A stretch of DNA of 25,037 bases. Source: W11650 sp963545585. Lineage in GTDB: Bacteria; Bacillota; Clostridia; Lachnospirales; Vallitaleaceae. Position 1 is the first letter of the stretch. Each line of letters starts with the position of its first letter. Below are positions 16,201 through 23,234 of the stretch, piece by piece. The stretch spans positions 1 to 25,037 of the forward strand of contig CAUUKX010000021.1 in NCBI GenBank assembly GCA_963545585.1, in the 5' to 3' direction. Below the pieces are notes generated by a model. It searched no databases, was not told the DNA's origin, and saw nothing but the letters and a program-made list of their open reading frames with translations. Position numbers and translations under genes: made by a program.

Positions 16201-17935
16201 TTTCGGTTGTTGTGCCGGTGATTTTGCCGTCCTTTTTGTCAAAGGCGGTTTCGTCTACGCCTTGTAATCCGATCGGTGCGGCCGAGCGGGCAGGGATGTT
16301 TAAGCTTTGCGGCTTACTGCCCAAATGGTTGTCATCTTCTTTGGCTGTCAGCGATAAGGTTTTGCCAAGCCAGTCCGCTTTTATTGCTATTGTTCCGTCC
16401 GCTGCCGCCATCGCCTCTTCTGCACTGCCGCCAGCAGGGGTGATTTGATAGGAAACACCGGACGTAAGCCCGGCCAGTTTTTCCGCCGGATAGTCTATCC
16501 CGGCATTGGGAATAGGATAAGGGTCTACCAGCTTTCCGCTGCCGGTCATCTCGCCGCTGCCGCTCATTTCTCCACCTTCCGGCTTTTTGATCTTGCCGTT
16601 ATTTTTAAGACTGCCGTTATTTTCCAATTTCCCTTCTATGGTAAGCGTCTTTCCCTCGGGAATGGTCAGCTCACTGCCGCTTGGCACTGTCAGGGTCTGT
16701 CCCTGCTCAACTCTTAAATCTTCTTCTAATTTTTGCTTGCCGTAGACCGTGCCTTTCTCTTTTTCAAAGACGATTCCGTTCCAAGAATTTTGCTTTGTTT
16801 TATCGGCAATGCTGTTAGTTCTGATTATGGCTTTGCCGTCAGTTCCTGTGTCAAAAGAGCCGGCTTCACCATCTCTACTACTCTCCCCGTCAGTGTCCTT
16901 TCCTCCGCCGATGCCGTCAGCCTTTTTCGAGGTTGCATTCACCACTCCGCCGCTAATCGTTACCGTGCCGCCGTTCCCGGCTTTTACATTACTACGACCT
17001 CCGGCGCCACCGCCGATAGCGGCTCCATAACCGTTAGCACTTGCATTGACCACTCCGCCGGTGATGGTGATCGTGCCGCCGTCTGCGAACTCCCCGCCAC
17101 CGATAGCAGCTCCTTTAACATAAAAATTTGGATTTTCTTTGTCTTCAGCGCTTGCATTGACCACTCCGCCGTTAATGGTGATATTGCCGCCGGGTACCCC
17201 TACGCCGCCGCCGATGCCGGCTCCTCCACTCCGACTATTGGCCGTTACCGTGCCGCCGTTAATCGTGATCGTGCCGCCTGTTGTATTTATTAGAGCGAAG
17301 TTAATACCGGCACCTATGCCGGCTCCGTCATTGCCACTTGCATTTACCTCTCCGCCGTTAATCGTGATCGTGCCGCCGTTCCCGTTACGACCGCCACCTA
17401 TGCCGGCTCCTCTATTGCCACTTGCATTTACCTTTCCGCCGCTAATCGTGATCGTGCCGCCGTTCCCGTTTTGACCGCCACCTATGCCGGCTCCTATTCC
17501 GTAAGTTGTTGCATTGATATCTCCGCCTGTAATTGTAATAGTACCGCCATCTTGACCGTCCCTTCCGCCGATCGTTGCATCGCTCTCTTTAGCCCTAACT
17601 TCTATTTTACCTGTATTTGATGTAACATTTTCCGTCTGTCCGTATATGGTTAAGGAGTTTCCGGCTGATACATCGATTCCCGCTTTCGCCTTAAAGACTG
17701 CCCCGTCTTCCAAAATCAGATGAACATCGCCTTTTACCATAACTCTGGTATCACTATCTATTTCAATCTTTCCTCTGACCACATACCATTTCGTGGTATT
17801 TTCTACGCCCCAAGTTATCAAAGTATCTGTTACAGCTTCTGCGGATACTGTCTTTTCCGTTTTCGTATCCCGGTCATAGTACTTCACCTGTCCCGCAGCA
17901 AAGACATCTGTCCTGACCCCGGAAAATACCATCAT
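13256..17935 (-). CDS. Giant SLH surface protein with beta-repeat, MBG and InlB-like domains; start shifted out of frame
   Basis: 1559 aa from the first in-frame Met, but the natural start is probably 18011 (see next entry), giving 1584 aa. Residues about 125-335 hold seven tandem units of the type GGTITI-x-GG-x-VNAS alternating with GAGIGGG, a beta-helix/carbohydrate-binding-like region. Then come a Gly/Ser-rich segment, InlB-B-like repeats (about 628-700 and 1238-1305, both ending in a VTAIF/VTAVY motif), Ig-like and MBG-type repeats (KKFGDSEFSL, KTYGDEAFAL, LTIKAEDKN), a Ser/Pro linker near 1310, and three SLH repeats (about 1380-1559) for cell-wall attachment. It is likely a surface adhesin or S-layer-associated protein. 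Neighbouring repeats in the coding DNA could also recombine. Confidence 0.88.
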   Translation of the reverse strand: MMVFSGVRTDVFAAGQVKYYDRDTKTEKTVSAEAVTDTLITWGVENTTKWYVVRGKIEIDSDTRVMVKGDVHLILEDGAVFKAKAGIDVSAGNSLTIYGQTENVTSNTGKIEVRAKESDATIGGRDGQDGGTITITGGDINATTYGIGAGIGGGQNGNGGTITISGGKVNASGNRGAGIGGGRNGNGGTITINGGEVNASGNDGAGIGAGINFALINTTGGTITINGGTVTANSRSGGAGIGGGVGVPGGNITINGGVVNASAEDKENPNFYVKGAAIGGGEFADGGTITITGGVVNASANGYGAAIGGGAGGRSNVKAGNGGTVTISGGVVNATSKKADGIGGGKDTDGESSRDGEAGSFDTGTDGKAIIRTNSIADKTKQNSWNGIVFEKEKGTVYGKQKLEEDLRVEQGQTLTVPSGSELTIPEGKTLTIEGKLENNGSLKNNGKIKKPEGGEMSGSGEMTGSGKLVDPYPIPNAGIDYPAEKLAGLTSGVSYQITPAGGSAEEAMAAADGTIAIKADWLGKTLSLTAKEDDNHLGSKPQSLNIPARSAAPIGLQGVDETAFDKKDGKITGTTTEMQYQLSAAPDWTACAGDTVSGLAPGTYLVRRTAVVGSAFASEAAEVQIKKAYRIHLQTQGKGTVAANPQSAAQGTEITLTAKAENGYYFKAWQAVSPSTLPIAGNQFTMPDSEVTITAIFEPVTGIPYTPPTAKTNLSYTGNEQELIDAGMVKPSIGELKYSLSEAGEYKTEIPKGQDAGSYEVYYKVVGTNIAYDYTKAKGKVEITIAKANQAALAITEVSGKKFGDSEFSLTTTGGSGDGAVTYSVPEDSKVLFITGDTAQIIEAGEVVVTAVKAESKNYKAAKAERKITIAKAAAPALTFPTAGNITYGQKLSESTLTGGSTSYGTFAWADGSMIPTVDNTGYEVVFTPNEKTEKNYEAIAESNRKQNVFVPVAKATPTIHFAANILEKTGTKAAVLVVEMTGEGGADKPTGNVKFSYADAGTMVEIHTEALADGSVSYQWENIGEREYEIQAEYAGDSNYHTAESKAAVDTRKKSQRELVFADISGKTYGDEAFALKITGGDGTGALTYSVPAGNGVLEIEGDTAKIIGAGTVTITAAKAADADYNEVRKSIRLSVAKKPLTIKAEDKNILTGSAMPELTYNKEAADKALAKGDTFANPSLAADVANTNTIGEYDITISGGTLTNVAGEDVKKHYEITYQKGKLTIAKELYEVTVEDGTGSGKYSAGQTVRIKAKDKPWYTFTAWTSPDGVVFQNASAKETSFVMPKKAVTVTAVYKADDISESYPSSSSSSSSASPSAPAPESKGKVRNEAAKAFLQKITDPEQIKYVDRLFDPVPVIEKKAAIKGLTEDTKTKLAEVFLPKYTDVETGKWYSNDLAVVGILGLVKGTSASTITPAKNVSGKELMTILVRSMSKKKELTGGAEAASDWYAPYAKEAALLKLSAGLTFDMAKDLTRAEAAQMMYQYVKLSEKMPVKVDAAVLAKVKDAADIPAEYQEAAAYMYQIGIFKGYEDGSFMPNQKISRVEIIALIARLLQG

Positions 17936-18011
17936 CAGGGCGAGCAGGCAGGCTATAAAGGCTCTGCCCCCCCCCCCTTAAAATTTTTGCATTGCTGTCT
18001 TGCAGCTTCAT
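17936..18011 (-). other. Out-of-frame signal-peptide start with an 11-G homopolymer (phase-variation switch)
   Basis: AAGGAGG with a 7-base spacer precedes an ATG at 18011. Codons run through MKLQDSNAKILR into a run of 11 G on the coding strand (C run at 17967-17977). As written the frame then fails, ending within about 45 codons. With 10 G (or 13), it enters the 1559-aa frame and gives a textbook signal peptide: Arg, then AFIACLLALMMVF, then a VFAAG cleavage site. The promoter is intact, so the break is confined to the G run. This suggests slipped-strand phase variation caught in the off state; a sequencing error in the run would look the same. Confidence 0.78.
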
Positions 18012-18054
18012 TTTGTTACCTCCTTGCATTTGCTAATTGGAATGTTTTAGACTT

Positions 18055-18083
18055 AGTATAGCATAATTTTCACAAAGAAACAA
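18055..18083 (-). promoter_or_regulatory. Sigma-A promoter of the second giant SLH gene
   Basis: On the minus strand, TTGTTT (18078-18083), a 17-base spacer, TATACT (18055-18060) with an extended -10 TGC before it. It gives a leader of about 37 bases to the ATG at 18011. Confidence 0.72.
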
Positions 18084-18132
18084 TTTGAAATCCATTAAAA
18101 TATATTTTGAGCTATGCTCAATCAAAAATCAT

Positions 18133-18196
18133 TTGATATGAGCTGCAATGGCATCAAACTGTCTGCGATTTTCTCATGATGAAAGAATGGGAGTAG
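18133..18196 (+). pseudogene. 3' remnant of a second DUF4143-type ATPase gene
   Basis: From TTGATATGAGC to the stop TAG, these bases match the 3' end of the intact ATPase gene (19775-19843) apart from a small deletion and a few changes. The terminator repeat follows both at the same distance. So a second ATPase gene once stood here and lost everything but its last ~20 codons. Confidence 0.85.
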
Positions 18197-18217
18197 GTAA
18201 GCCGAAAGAAAATGCTC

Positions 18218-18254
18218 AAAAACCGCCCTGTTATTATGACAAGGGTGGTTTTTT
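18218..18254 (+). terminator. Intrinsic terminator in the three-copy repeat (copy R2)
   Basis: Same hairpin as 12386-12422 (AAAAACCGCCCT against AAGGGTGGTTTTT). It follows the ATPase remnant, which suggests the repeat originally travelled as the ATPase gene's own terminator. Confidence 0.85.
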
Positions 18255-18266
18255 ATTATTACGAGG

Positions 18267-18318
18267 AGAGAAAAAACTGATTTTATCAGTTATAACTGAT
18301 AAAATCAGTTTTTTCTCT
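18267..18318. repeat. Perfect 52-bp palindrome
   Basis: Bases 18267-18292 are the exact reverse complement of 18293-18318, with no loop. The centre is CAGTTATAACTG (18287-18298) and the outer arms hold A6 and T6 tracts. The central 12-mer recurs at 18326-18337. It can act as a bidirectional terminator or as an extended operator. Confidence 0.9.
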
Positions 18319-18346
18319 TGCTTTTCAGTTATAACTGTGTTATTTT
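18318..18346 (+). promoter_or_regulatory. Possible promoter of the ATPase gene with a dyad operator in the spacer
   Basis: TTGCTT (18318-18323), a 17-base spacer, TATTTT (18341-18346). The palindrome CAGTTATAACTG (18326-18337) fills the spacer, 39 bp from its twin at the centre of the large palindrome. This is the position expected for a repressor site. The repeat element at 18396-18574 now separates it from the gene. Confidence 0.4.
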
Positions 18347-18395
18347 ATAAGCACCTAAAATGACACTTGAAAATTTTACTTCCATATATAGTATG

Positions 18396-18574
18396 CTCAA
18401 CTTTCCCCTGATCGAAGTGCTTTGCACTTCTGCCCGGGCGGGCAGTCTGCCCCTGGTCGAAACGCTATGCGTTTCTGCCCGGGTGGGCGACCTACCTGAT
18501 CGAAAGCTTCGCTTTCTGCCCGGGTGGGCGGTCTACCTAAAAAAGACTGTTCTGACGAACATGGGAAAGTTGAG
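18396..18574. mobile_element. Inverted-repeat element with three tandem variable-arm hairpin units
   Basis: The 179-bp element starts CTCAACTTTCCCC and ends GGGAAAGTTGAG. Flanks TAGTATG and CAATATG agree at 5 of 7 bases, a likely worn duplication. Inside are three tandem units of about 43 bp. Each has a short hairpin whose arms differ (GAAGTGC/GCACTTC, GAAACGC/GCGTTTC, GAAAGC/GCTTTC) followed by a constant GCCC-GGGY-GGGC hairpin. It lies 54 bp upstream of the ATPase start. No coding content. Confidence 0.82.
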
Positions 18575-18628
18575 CAATATGCTTATGATAATCACAAGCG
18601 GAAACCACCGGAAAAGGAGGCGGCATAG

Positions 18629-19843
18629 ATGATTAAACGAGAACTCTATATGAGCCGGATTCGGCCGTTCATGGGAACAGAATTGATTAAAGTGCTGACC
18701 GGGATTCGGCGCTGCGGCAAATCGGTTATGCTGGAATTGATAAAACAGGAATTAAGCGAAAGCGGCATCTGCCCTTCTCAGTTTATCTCTGTCAACTTTG
18801 AAGATATGCGCTATGCTCATTTGCAGACAGCGGCCGCTCTGCATGATGAAATCACTCAACGAGCCGCTGCAATTGAAGGCAAGATTTATTTATTCTTTGA
18901 CGAAATTCAAGAAGTGAAAGACTGGGAAAAATGTATCAACTCTTTGCGGCTTTCTTTAAACTGTGATATTTATATCACCGGCTCTAATGCCAGACTTTTA
19001 TCCAGTGAACTGGCAACTTATCTGGGCGGCCGTTATGTGGAGTTTGTTATCTATCCATTCTCTTTTGCAGAGTTTATTGAGTTGTACCGACTGACCGCAC
19101 CGGAAGAACCGACTGCCAAATGTTTTCAAAAATATATTCTGTCCGGCGGTATGCCTTATTTGGCCAATCTTCACTATAAAGGCGCACCGTCAAAGCAATA
19201 TCTGGGCGATTTGTTTAACTCGGTTCAGCTCAAAGATATTGTGCAGCGAAACAAAATCCGCAATGCCGACCTGCTGGAACGCATCATCACCTATGTTATG
19301 TCCGGTATCGGCACTCCCTTTTCCGCTTCTTCTCTTGCCAAGTTTTTTAAGCACGAACAGCGCACCGTAGCACCGGAAACGATTTTAAACTATCTCAAAT
19401 ACTGTTGTGATGCTTATTTGTTCTATCCGGTAAAACGTGAGGATTTGCAGGGTAAACAACTTCTTGCATCTACTGAAAAATACTATATTGCTGACCACGG
19501 CATACGTGAGGCTGTTTTCGGTGGCAACACCAAAGATATCAATCTCATTCTGGAAAATATTATTTGTCTGGAAATGCTGCGTCGGGGCTATCAAGTAACT
19601 GTCGGCAAAGTCGGCAGCAAAGAGATTGATTTTGTGGGAAGTCAGCACGGTCAAAAGCTATATATTCAAGTTTCTTATCTGCTTTCCTCCGCAGAAACCA
19701 TTGCTCGTGAATTTGGTGTATATGATACGGTCCGTGATAATTTTCCAAAATATGTCGTTTCACTGGATGAGCTTGATATGAGCCGCAATGGCATCAAACA
19801 TCAAAATATCCGCGATTTTCTCCTGATGAAAGAATGGGAGTAG
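18629..19843 (+). CDS. AAA-type ATPase with DUF4143 domain
   Basis: 404 aa, typical length for this large prokaryotic family. Walker A is GIRRCGKS (residues 25-32), Walker B is IYLFFDEIQ (86-94), and a sensor-like YITGSNA lies near 114-120. The DUF4143 half follows, with a C-terminal nuclease-like core (SKEIDFVGSQHGQKLYIQVSY) that resembles a PD-(D/E)XK fold with a changed lysine position (Gln). The cellular role of these proteins is not settled; they are common in accessory regions and often multi-copy. GGAGG lies 9 bases before the ATG. The remnant at 18133-18196 shows there were two copies here. It converges on engB through a shared terminator. Confidence 0.9.
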   Translation: MIKRELYMSRIRPFMGTELIKVLTGIRRCGKSVMLELIKQELSESGICPSQFISVNFEDMRYAHLQTAAALHDEITQRAAAIEGKIYLFFDEIQEVKDWEKCINSLRLSLNCDIYITGSNARLLSSELATYLGGRYVEFVIYPFSFAEFIELYRLTAPEEPTAKCFQKYILSGGMPYLANLHYKGAPSKQYLGDLFNSVQLKDIVQRNKIRNADLLERIITYVMSGIGTPFSASSLAKFFKHEQRTVAPETILNYLKYCCDAYLFYPVKREDLQGKQLLASTEKYYIADHGIREAVFGGNTKDINLILENIICLEMLRRGYQVTVGKVGSKEIDFVGSQHGQKLYIQVSYLLSSAETIAREFGVYDTVRDNFPKYVVSLDELDMSRNGIKHQNIRDFLLMKEWE

Positions 19844-19864
19844 GTAAGCCGAAAGAAAATGCTC

Positions 19865-19901
19865 AAAAACTGCCCTGTTATTATGACAAGGGTGGTTTTT
19901 T
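19865..19901. terminator. Shared terminator of the ATPase gene and engB (copy R3)
   Basis: Third copy of the repeat hairpin, with CTGCCCT for CCGCCCT. It follows the ATPase stop by 21 bases. Its right arm is also the last codons of engB (KKPPLS, stop at 19881-19883), so the repeat has replaced the end of that gene. Confidence 0.82.
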
Positions 19902-20477
19902 CAGCAATTTATCCAGCATTTCCCAGATGGGTTCGGTTCCGTCTTTGGTCAGCGCCGAAAAGGGAAACAGCTGGCCGCTTTCCAAATTCAGGGTCTGGCG
20001 AATCAGCTTCAGCGCTTTGGTCTGCTGCTGTTTGCCCATTTTGTCCATTTTGGTTGCAATCACGACCGGCGCATAGCCAAACGAGCGAATCCACTCTAAC
20101 ATCTGCACATCGTTGGCCGACGGCTCATGGCGGCCGTCTACCAGCAAAAGGACTTGCAGCAGCGTCTGGCGGGTATGCAGATAATCATCAATCATTTTCG
20201 CCCACCGTTCCCGCTCGGTTTTGGACACTTTGGCATAGCCGTAACCGGGCAGATCCACAAAATAAAACCGGTTCTCGACCTGATAAAAATTAATCGTCTG
20301 CGTCTTGCCGGGCTGCGAGGAAGTCCGAGCCAGCGCTTTCCGCCGCAGAAGCGTATTGATCAGTGACGACTTGCCGACATTGGATTTGCCAGCCATGGCG
20401 ATTTCCGGCAGGCCGGTTTTGGGATATTGTTCTTCCTTTACTCCCACCGCCGCCAGCGAAGCGTTATTTACTATCAT
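19881..20477 (-). CDS. engB: Ribosome biogenesis GTP-binding protein EngB/YsxC
   Basis: 198 aa, standard length. The P-loop GKSNVGKSS (residues 30-38), DLPGYGYA (75-82) and TKMD (142-145) are present, plus the family's PGKTQTINFY switch region. This essential GTPase works in late 50S subunit assembly. The start is supported by an AAGGAAA-type site and by a good promoter upstream. The last six residues are encoded by the dispersed terminator repeat, so the natural C-terminus may have been altered, outside the GTPase core. Confidence 0.96.
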   Translation of the reverse strand: MIVNNASLAAVGVKEEQYPKTGLPEIAMAGKSNVGKSSLINTLLRRKALARTSSQPGKTQTINFYQVENRFYFVDLPGYGYAKVSKTERERWAKMIDDYLHTRQTLLQVLLLVDGRHEPSANDVQMLEWIRSFGYAPVVIATKMDKMGKQQQTKALKLIRQTLNLESGQLFPFSALTKDGTEPIWEMLDKLLKKPPLS

Positions 20478-20533
20478 TTTCTATTTCCTTTCCTTATTTG
20501 ATTTCATTTGATTTCATCTGATTTTCTAAGCCG

Positions 20534-20562
20534 ATTATAGCATACTCCCATTCCGGCAGCAA
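20534..20562 (-). promoter_or_regulatory. Sigma-A promoter of engB
   Basis: On the minus strand, TTGCTG (20557-20562), a 17-base spacer, TATAAT (20534-20539) with an extended -10 TGC. The leader is about 50 bases. Confidence 0.8.
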
Positions 20563-20699
20563 TCCATTTTCCCTTTGTTACCGCCCAGCCCCGGCGCTTC
20601 CGTTCCGACAAGCCATTTCATGCGTCCAAATGCAAAATAACTATGCTACGATAAAATGGATTGCAACGAATTCTTTGCGGATATTTGCGAGTATACAAC

Positions 20700-20738
20700 A
20701 AAACTGCCTGTTCCATTCCCGGACAGGCAGTTTTAAGG
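20700..20738. terminator. Intrinsic terminator, orientation likely minus
   Basis: AAAACTGCCTG (20700-20710) pairs with CAGGCAGTTTT (20724-20734). On the minus strand TTTTGTTG follows, so it would catch ftsH read-through; a T tract also exists on the plus side. Confidence 0.75.
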
Positions 20739-20987
20739 AGAAGGTATTTTGTTTTTTGGGGTAGTAAAAACTTAATACTCTATTGAGGTATGCTTGCATT
20801 ATAGCACTGCCGCTGGCAAAAGTCTGCCCAAACTTTTTTTAATTCCAAAAGTTTCTTTGAGCATTTTTTTAAGGAAGTTAAATTCTAAACAAATCTCCGT
20901 TTGATTCGCCGGTGATTTTATTGATTTTATATATATTTTTATATATAAATACGAAAGCCGCAAACTGCCCTCGCCTAAAATTAATAA

Positions 20988-21080
20988 CTCAACTTTCCCC
21001 CGTTCGCCAGAACAGTCTTTTTTAGGCAGATTGCCCGCCCGGGCAGAAGTGCGCAGCACTTCGATTAGGGGAGAGTTGAG
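20988..21080. mobile_element. Short inverted-repeat element with one hairpin unit
   Basis: The 93-bp element starts CTCAACTTTCCCCC and ends AGGGGAGAGTTGAG. TTAATAA and CTAATAA flank it, agreeing at 6 of 7 bases. The left half carries the GTTCGCCAGAAC hairpin and T6 of the family; the right half carries one unit (GCCCGCCCGGGC then GAAGTGC-GCA-GCACTTC), where the 18396 copy has three. Confidence 0.82.
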
Positions 21081-21153
21081 CTAATAAATTTGCGATTGTT
21101 TTGATGGTTAAATCATAGAATCCCTCTCCAACCGTAGGAGATGATTCCATAAC

Positions 21154-21179
21154 AAACGCCGGAGTTTCCTCCAGCGTTT
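21154..21179 (-). terminator. Probable terminator of ftsH
   Basis: AAACGC-C-GGAG pairs with CTCC-A-GCGTTT around a 4-base loop, 11 bp after the stop codon. The trailing T tract on the minus strand is weak (GTTT-GTT). Confidence 0.5.
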
Positions 21180-21190
21180 ACTGTTATGTC

Positions 21191-23158
21191 TTATTCCTGA
21201 TTATTTTCTCCATGAGCCAAATCCGCACCGCTGAGATCAGGCATAAAGTCATTATTCGCCTTTTCTTCCTTTGCCCGGCGCAGCGCTTCGGTCTGCTCCT
21301 TTAAAGAGGTATGCATCTCTTCCTCTTCTTCCTTGGGCAGCCGATCGCCGAACAAGGCAACGAACTGCTCACGGTAGACTTTTTCATTTTCAATCAGAAG
21401 CTTCGCCGTCGCATGCAGCACATCAATGTATTTCTCCAAAATATCGGTTGCTTCCTGATAAGCATCCGTTACAATCCGTTTAATTTCCTCATCAATCAGG
21501 CCGGCAATATTTTCGCCGTAATTGCGGGTATGCCCCCAATCCCGGCCAATAAAGACCTCGTCCTCATCCTCGCCCAAAAGAATCGGCCCGATCACATCGC
21601 TCATCCCGTAGCGCACCACCATATTGCGGGCAATCTTGGTTGCTCTTTCAATATCATTGGATGCACCGGTGGTGATATCGCCGATAATCAGCGCTTCCGC
21701 CGCCCGACCGCCTAAGAGAGCCACAATTTCCTGCTCCATCTTCGACTTGGTCATATACATTTCGTCCTTCTTCGGCATCGGCATAGTATAGCCACCGGCA
21801 AAACCGGTGGGAATGATGGAAATGCTGTGCACCGAGTCAATGTTCGGTAAAACCTGATGAATAATGGCATGTCCTGCTTCGTGATAAGCGGTAATCCGCT
21901 TTTCCTTTTCACTGATAATGCGGGAACGCTTTTCCGTACCAATCCCGACTTTAACAAAGGCTTCACGCAGATTATCCTGACTGACCACGCGCGCACCCTT
22001 GCGGGCGGCAAAAATCGCCGCTTCGTTCAAGAGATTCTCCAAATCCGCACCGGTAAAGCCGGCGGTTGTTCTGGCCACTTCTTTTAAATCCACATTATCC
22101 GACAAGGGCTTTCCCTTGGCATGAACCTTCAAAATTTCCTCTCGACCCTTGACATCCGGCCGACCAACCGTAACCTGCCGGTCAAACCGCCCCGGCCGCA
22201 GCAGCGCCGGGTCTAAGATATCCACCCGGTTGGTGGCTGCAATCACGATTACACCCTCATTGATGCCGAAGCCGTCCATTTCAACCAAAAGCTGATTGAG
22301 TGTCTGCTCTCTTTCATCATGCCCGCCGCCAAGTCCAGCGCCACGCCGACGTCCGACCGCATCAATTTCGTCAATAAAAACTATACAGGGCGAGTGTTTC
22401 TTGGCTTCGTCAAATAAATCCCGAACCCGGGAAGCACCGACACCGACAAACATTTCCACAAAGTCCGAACCGGAAATGCTAAAAAACGGCACTTTCGCTT
22501 CTCCAGCTACCGCCTTAGCCAAAAGTGTTTTACCAGTACCCGGAGGGCCGACCAGCAGCACACCTTTGGGAATCCGTGCACCCAGTGCGGAAAACTTCTG
22601 CGGATTCATCAAAAACTCAACAATCTCCTTTAAATCCTCTTTTTCTTCCTCTAAACCGGCCACATTCTGAAAAGTAACCTTTTTATCTTTGTCATTGGAT
22701 TTCCTCGCCCGGCTGCGGCCAAACGACATAATCTTTGAGCCCCCTCCGCCCTGAGCCTGACTCATCACAAAAATCAGCAAAAAAAGAACGGAAACAAAGG
22801 TCAGCACCATCGGCGCAATGCTCCAAAATTGACTGGCTTTTTGCACCTCAGCCATATAAGTGCCGATATTTTTGGCCAGCATTTCCTTTTCAAATTCCTG
22901 CGTATTGGGCAGGTTAATCTCCGCTGCTGCGATGGTCGGATCTTTAAAATAGACAACTGCCCGGCCGGTCGGAATGTATTCGCTCGGATAAATGATGATT
23001 TTCACCACATTGCCTTTATCAATATCCCGGGTCAGTTCCATTTGTCCATAATTAATTTCATTTACTGCGGTTTGGGTTGACTGTGCGAAATAAGCGGCGG
23101 CAAAGAGTACCACCAATAAAATCGCATAAAACCCAAACCCACGTAAGTTCTTATTCAC
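21191..23158 (-). CDS. ftsH: ATP-dependent zinc metalloprotease FtsH
   Basis: 655 aa, full length. Two membrane helices (about 8-26 and 113-133) flank the small extracytoplasmic domain. The AAA module has Walker A GPPGTGKT (204-211), Walker B FIDEIDA (261-267), and the second region of homology ending RPGRFDR (321-327). The M41 peptidase has HEAGH (426-430), with a third zinc ligand expected in the TTGASNDIERA segment. It degrades membrane and unstable regulatory proteins. The start codon is GTG, with AAGGAG 6 bases upstream. It follows hpt by about 76 bp in the widespread tilS-hpt-ftsH order. Confidence 0.97.
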   Translation of the reverse strand: MNKNLRGFGFYAILLVVLFAAAYFAQSTQTAVNEINYGQMELTRDIDKGNVVKIIIYPSEYIPTGRAVVYFKDPTIAAAEINLPNTQEFEKEMLAKNIGTYMAEVQKASQFWSIAPMVLTFVSVLFLLIFVMSQAQGGGGSKIMSFGRSRARKSNDKDKKVTFQNVAGLEEEKEDLKEIVEFLMNPQKFSALGARIPKGVLLVGPPGTGKTLLAKAVAGEAKVPFFSISGSDFVEMFVGVGASRVRDLFDEAKKHSPCIVFIDEIDAVGRRRGAGLGGGHDEREQTLNQLLVEMDGFGINEGVIVIAATNRVDILDPALLRPGRFDRQVTVGRPDVKGREEILKVHAKGKPLSDNVDLKEVARTTAGFTGADLENLLNEAAIFAARKGARVVSQDNLREAFVKVGIGTEKRSRIISEKEKRITAYHEAGHAIIHQVLPNIDSVHSISIIPTGFAGGYTMPMPKKDEMYMTKSKMEQEIVALLGGRAAEALIIGDITTGASNDIERATKIARNMVVRYGMSDVIGPILLGEDEDEVFIGRDWGHTRNYGENIAGLIDEEIKRIVTDAYQEATDILEKYIDVLHATAKLLIENEKVYREQFVALFGDRLPKEEEEEMHTSLKEQTEALRRAKEEKANNDFMPDLSGADLAHGENNQE

Positions 23159-23234
23159 CTAGTTCTCCTTTCTGAAAACCACTCCGCCCTACCGGCCATG
23201 GGCCTTCGCCACCGGCCGGACACCAAAGCTTTGT

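Larger units (their letters stand above)
20478..21190. other. Intergenic region between engB and ftsH
   Basis: 713 bp with no gene I can support. Contents in order: the engB promoter, a hairpin terminator at 20700-20738, a weak AT-only hairpin (20926-20949), a repeat element (20988-21080), and the ftsH terminator (about 21154-21179). A short minus-strand frame at 20799-21059 runs into the repeat element and has no ribosome binding site, so it is not called. Confidence 0.6.

Noticed and set aside
18396..18574. The three-unit hairpin array as a CRISPR or an integron attC array.
   Set aside because: Units abut without unique spacers, there are no cas genes or integron integrase, and the array lies inside a terminal-inverted-repeat element.
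20799..21059. A minus-strand 86-codon open frame.
   Set aside because: It starts inside the mobile repeat, lacks a ribosome binding site, and has no recognisable protein.
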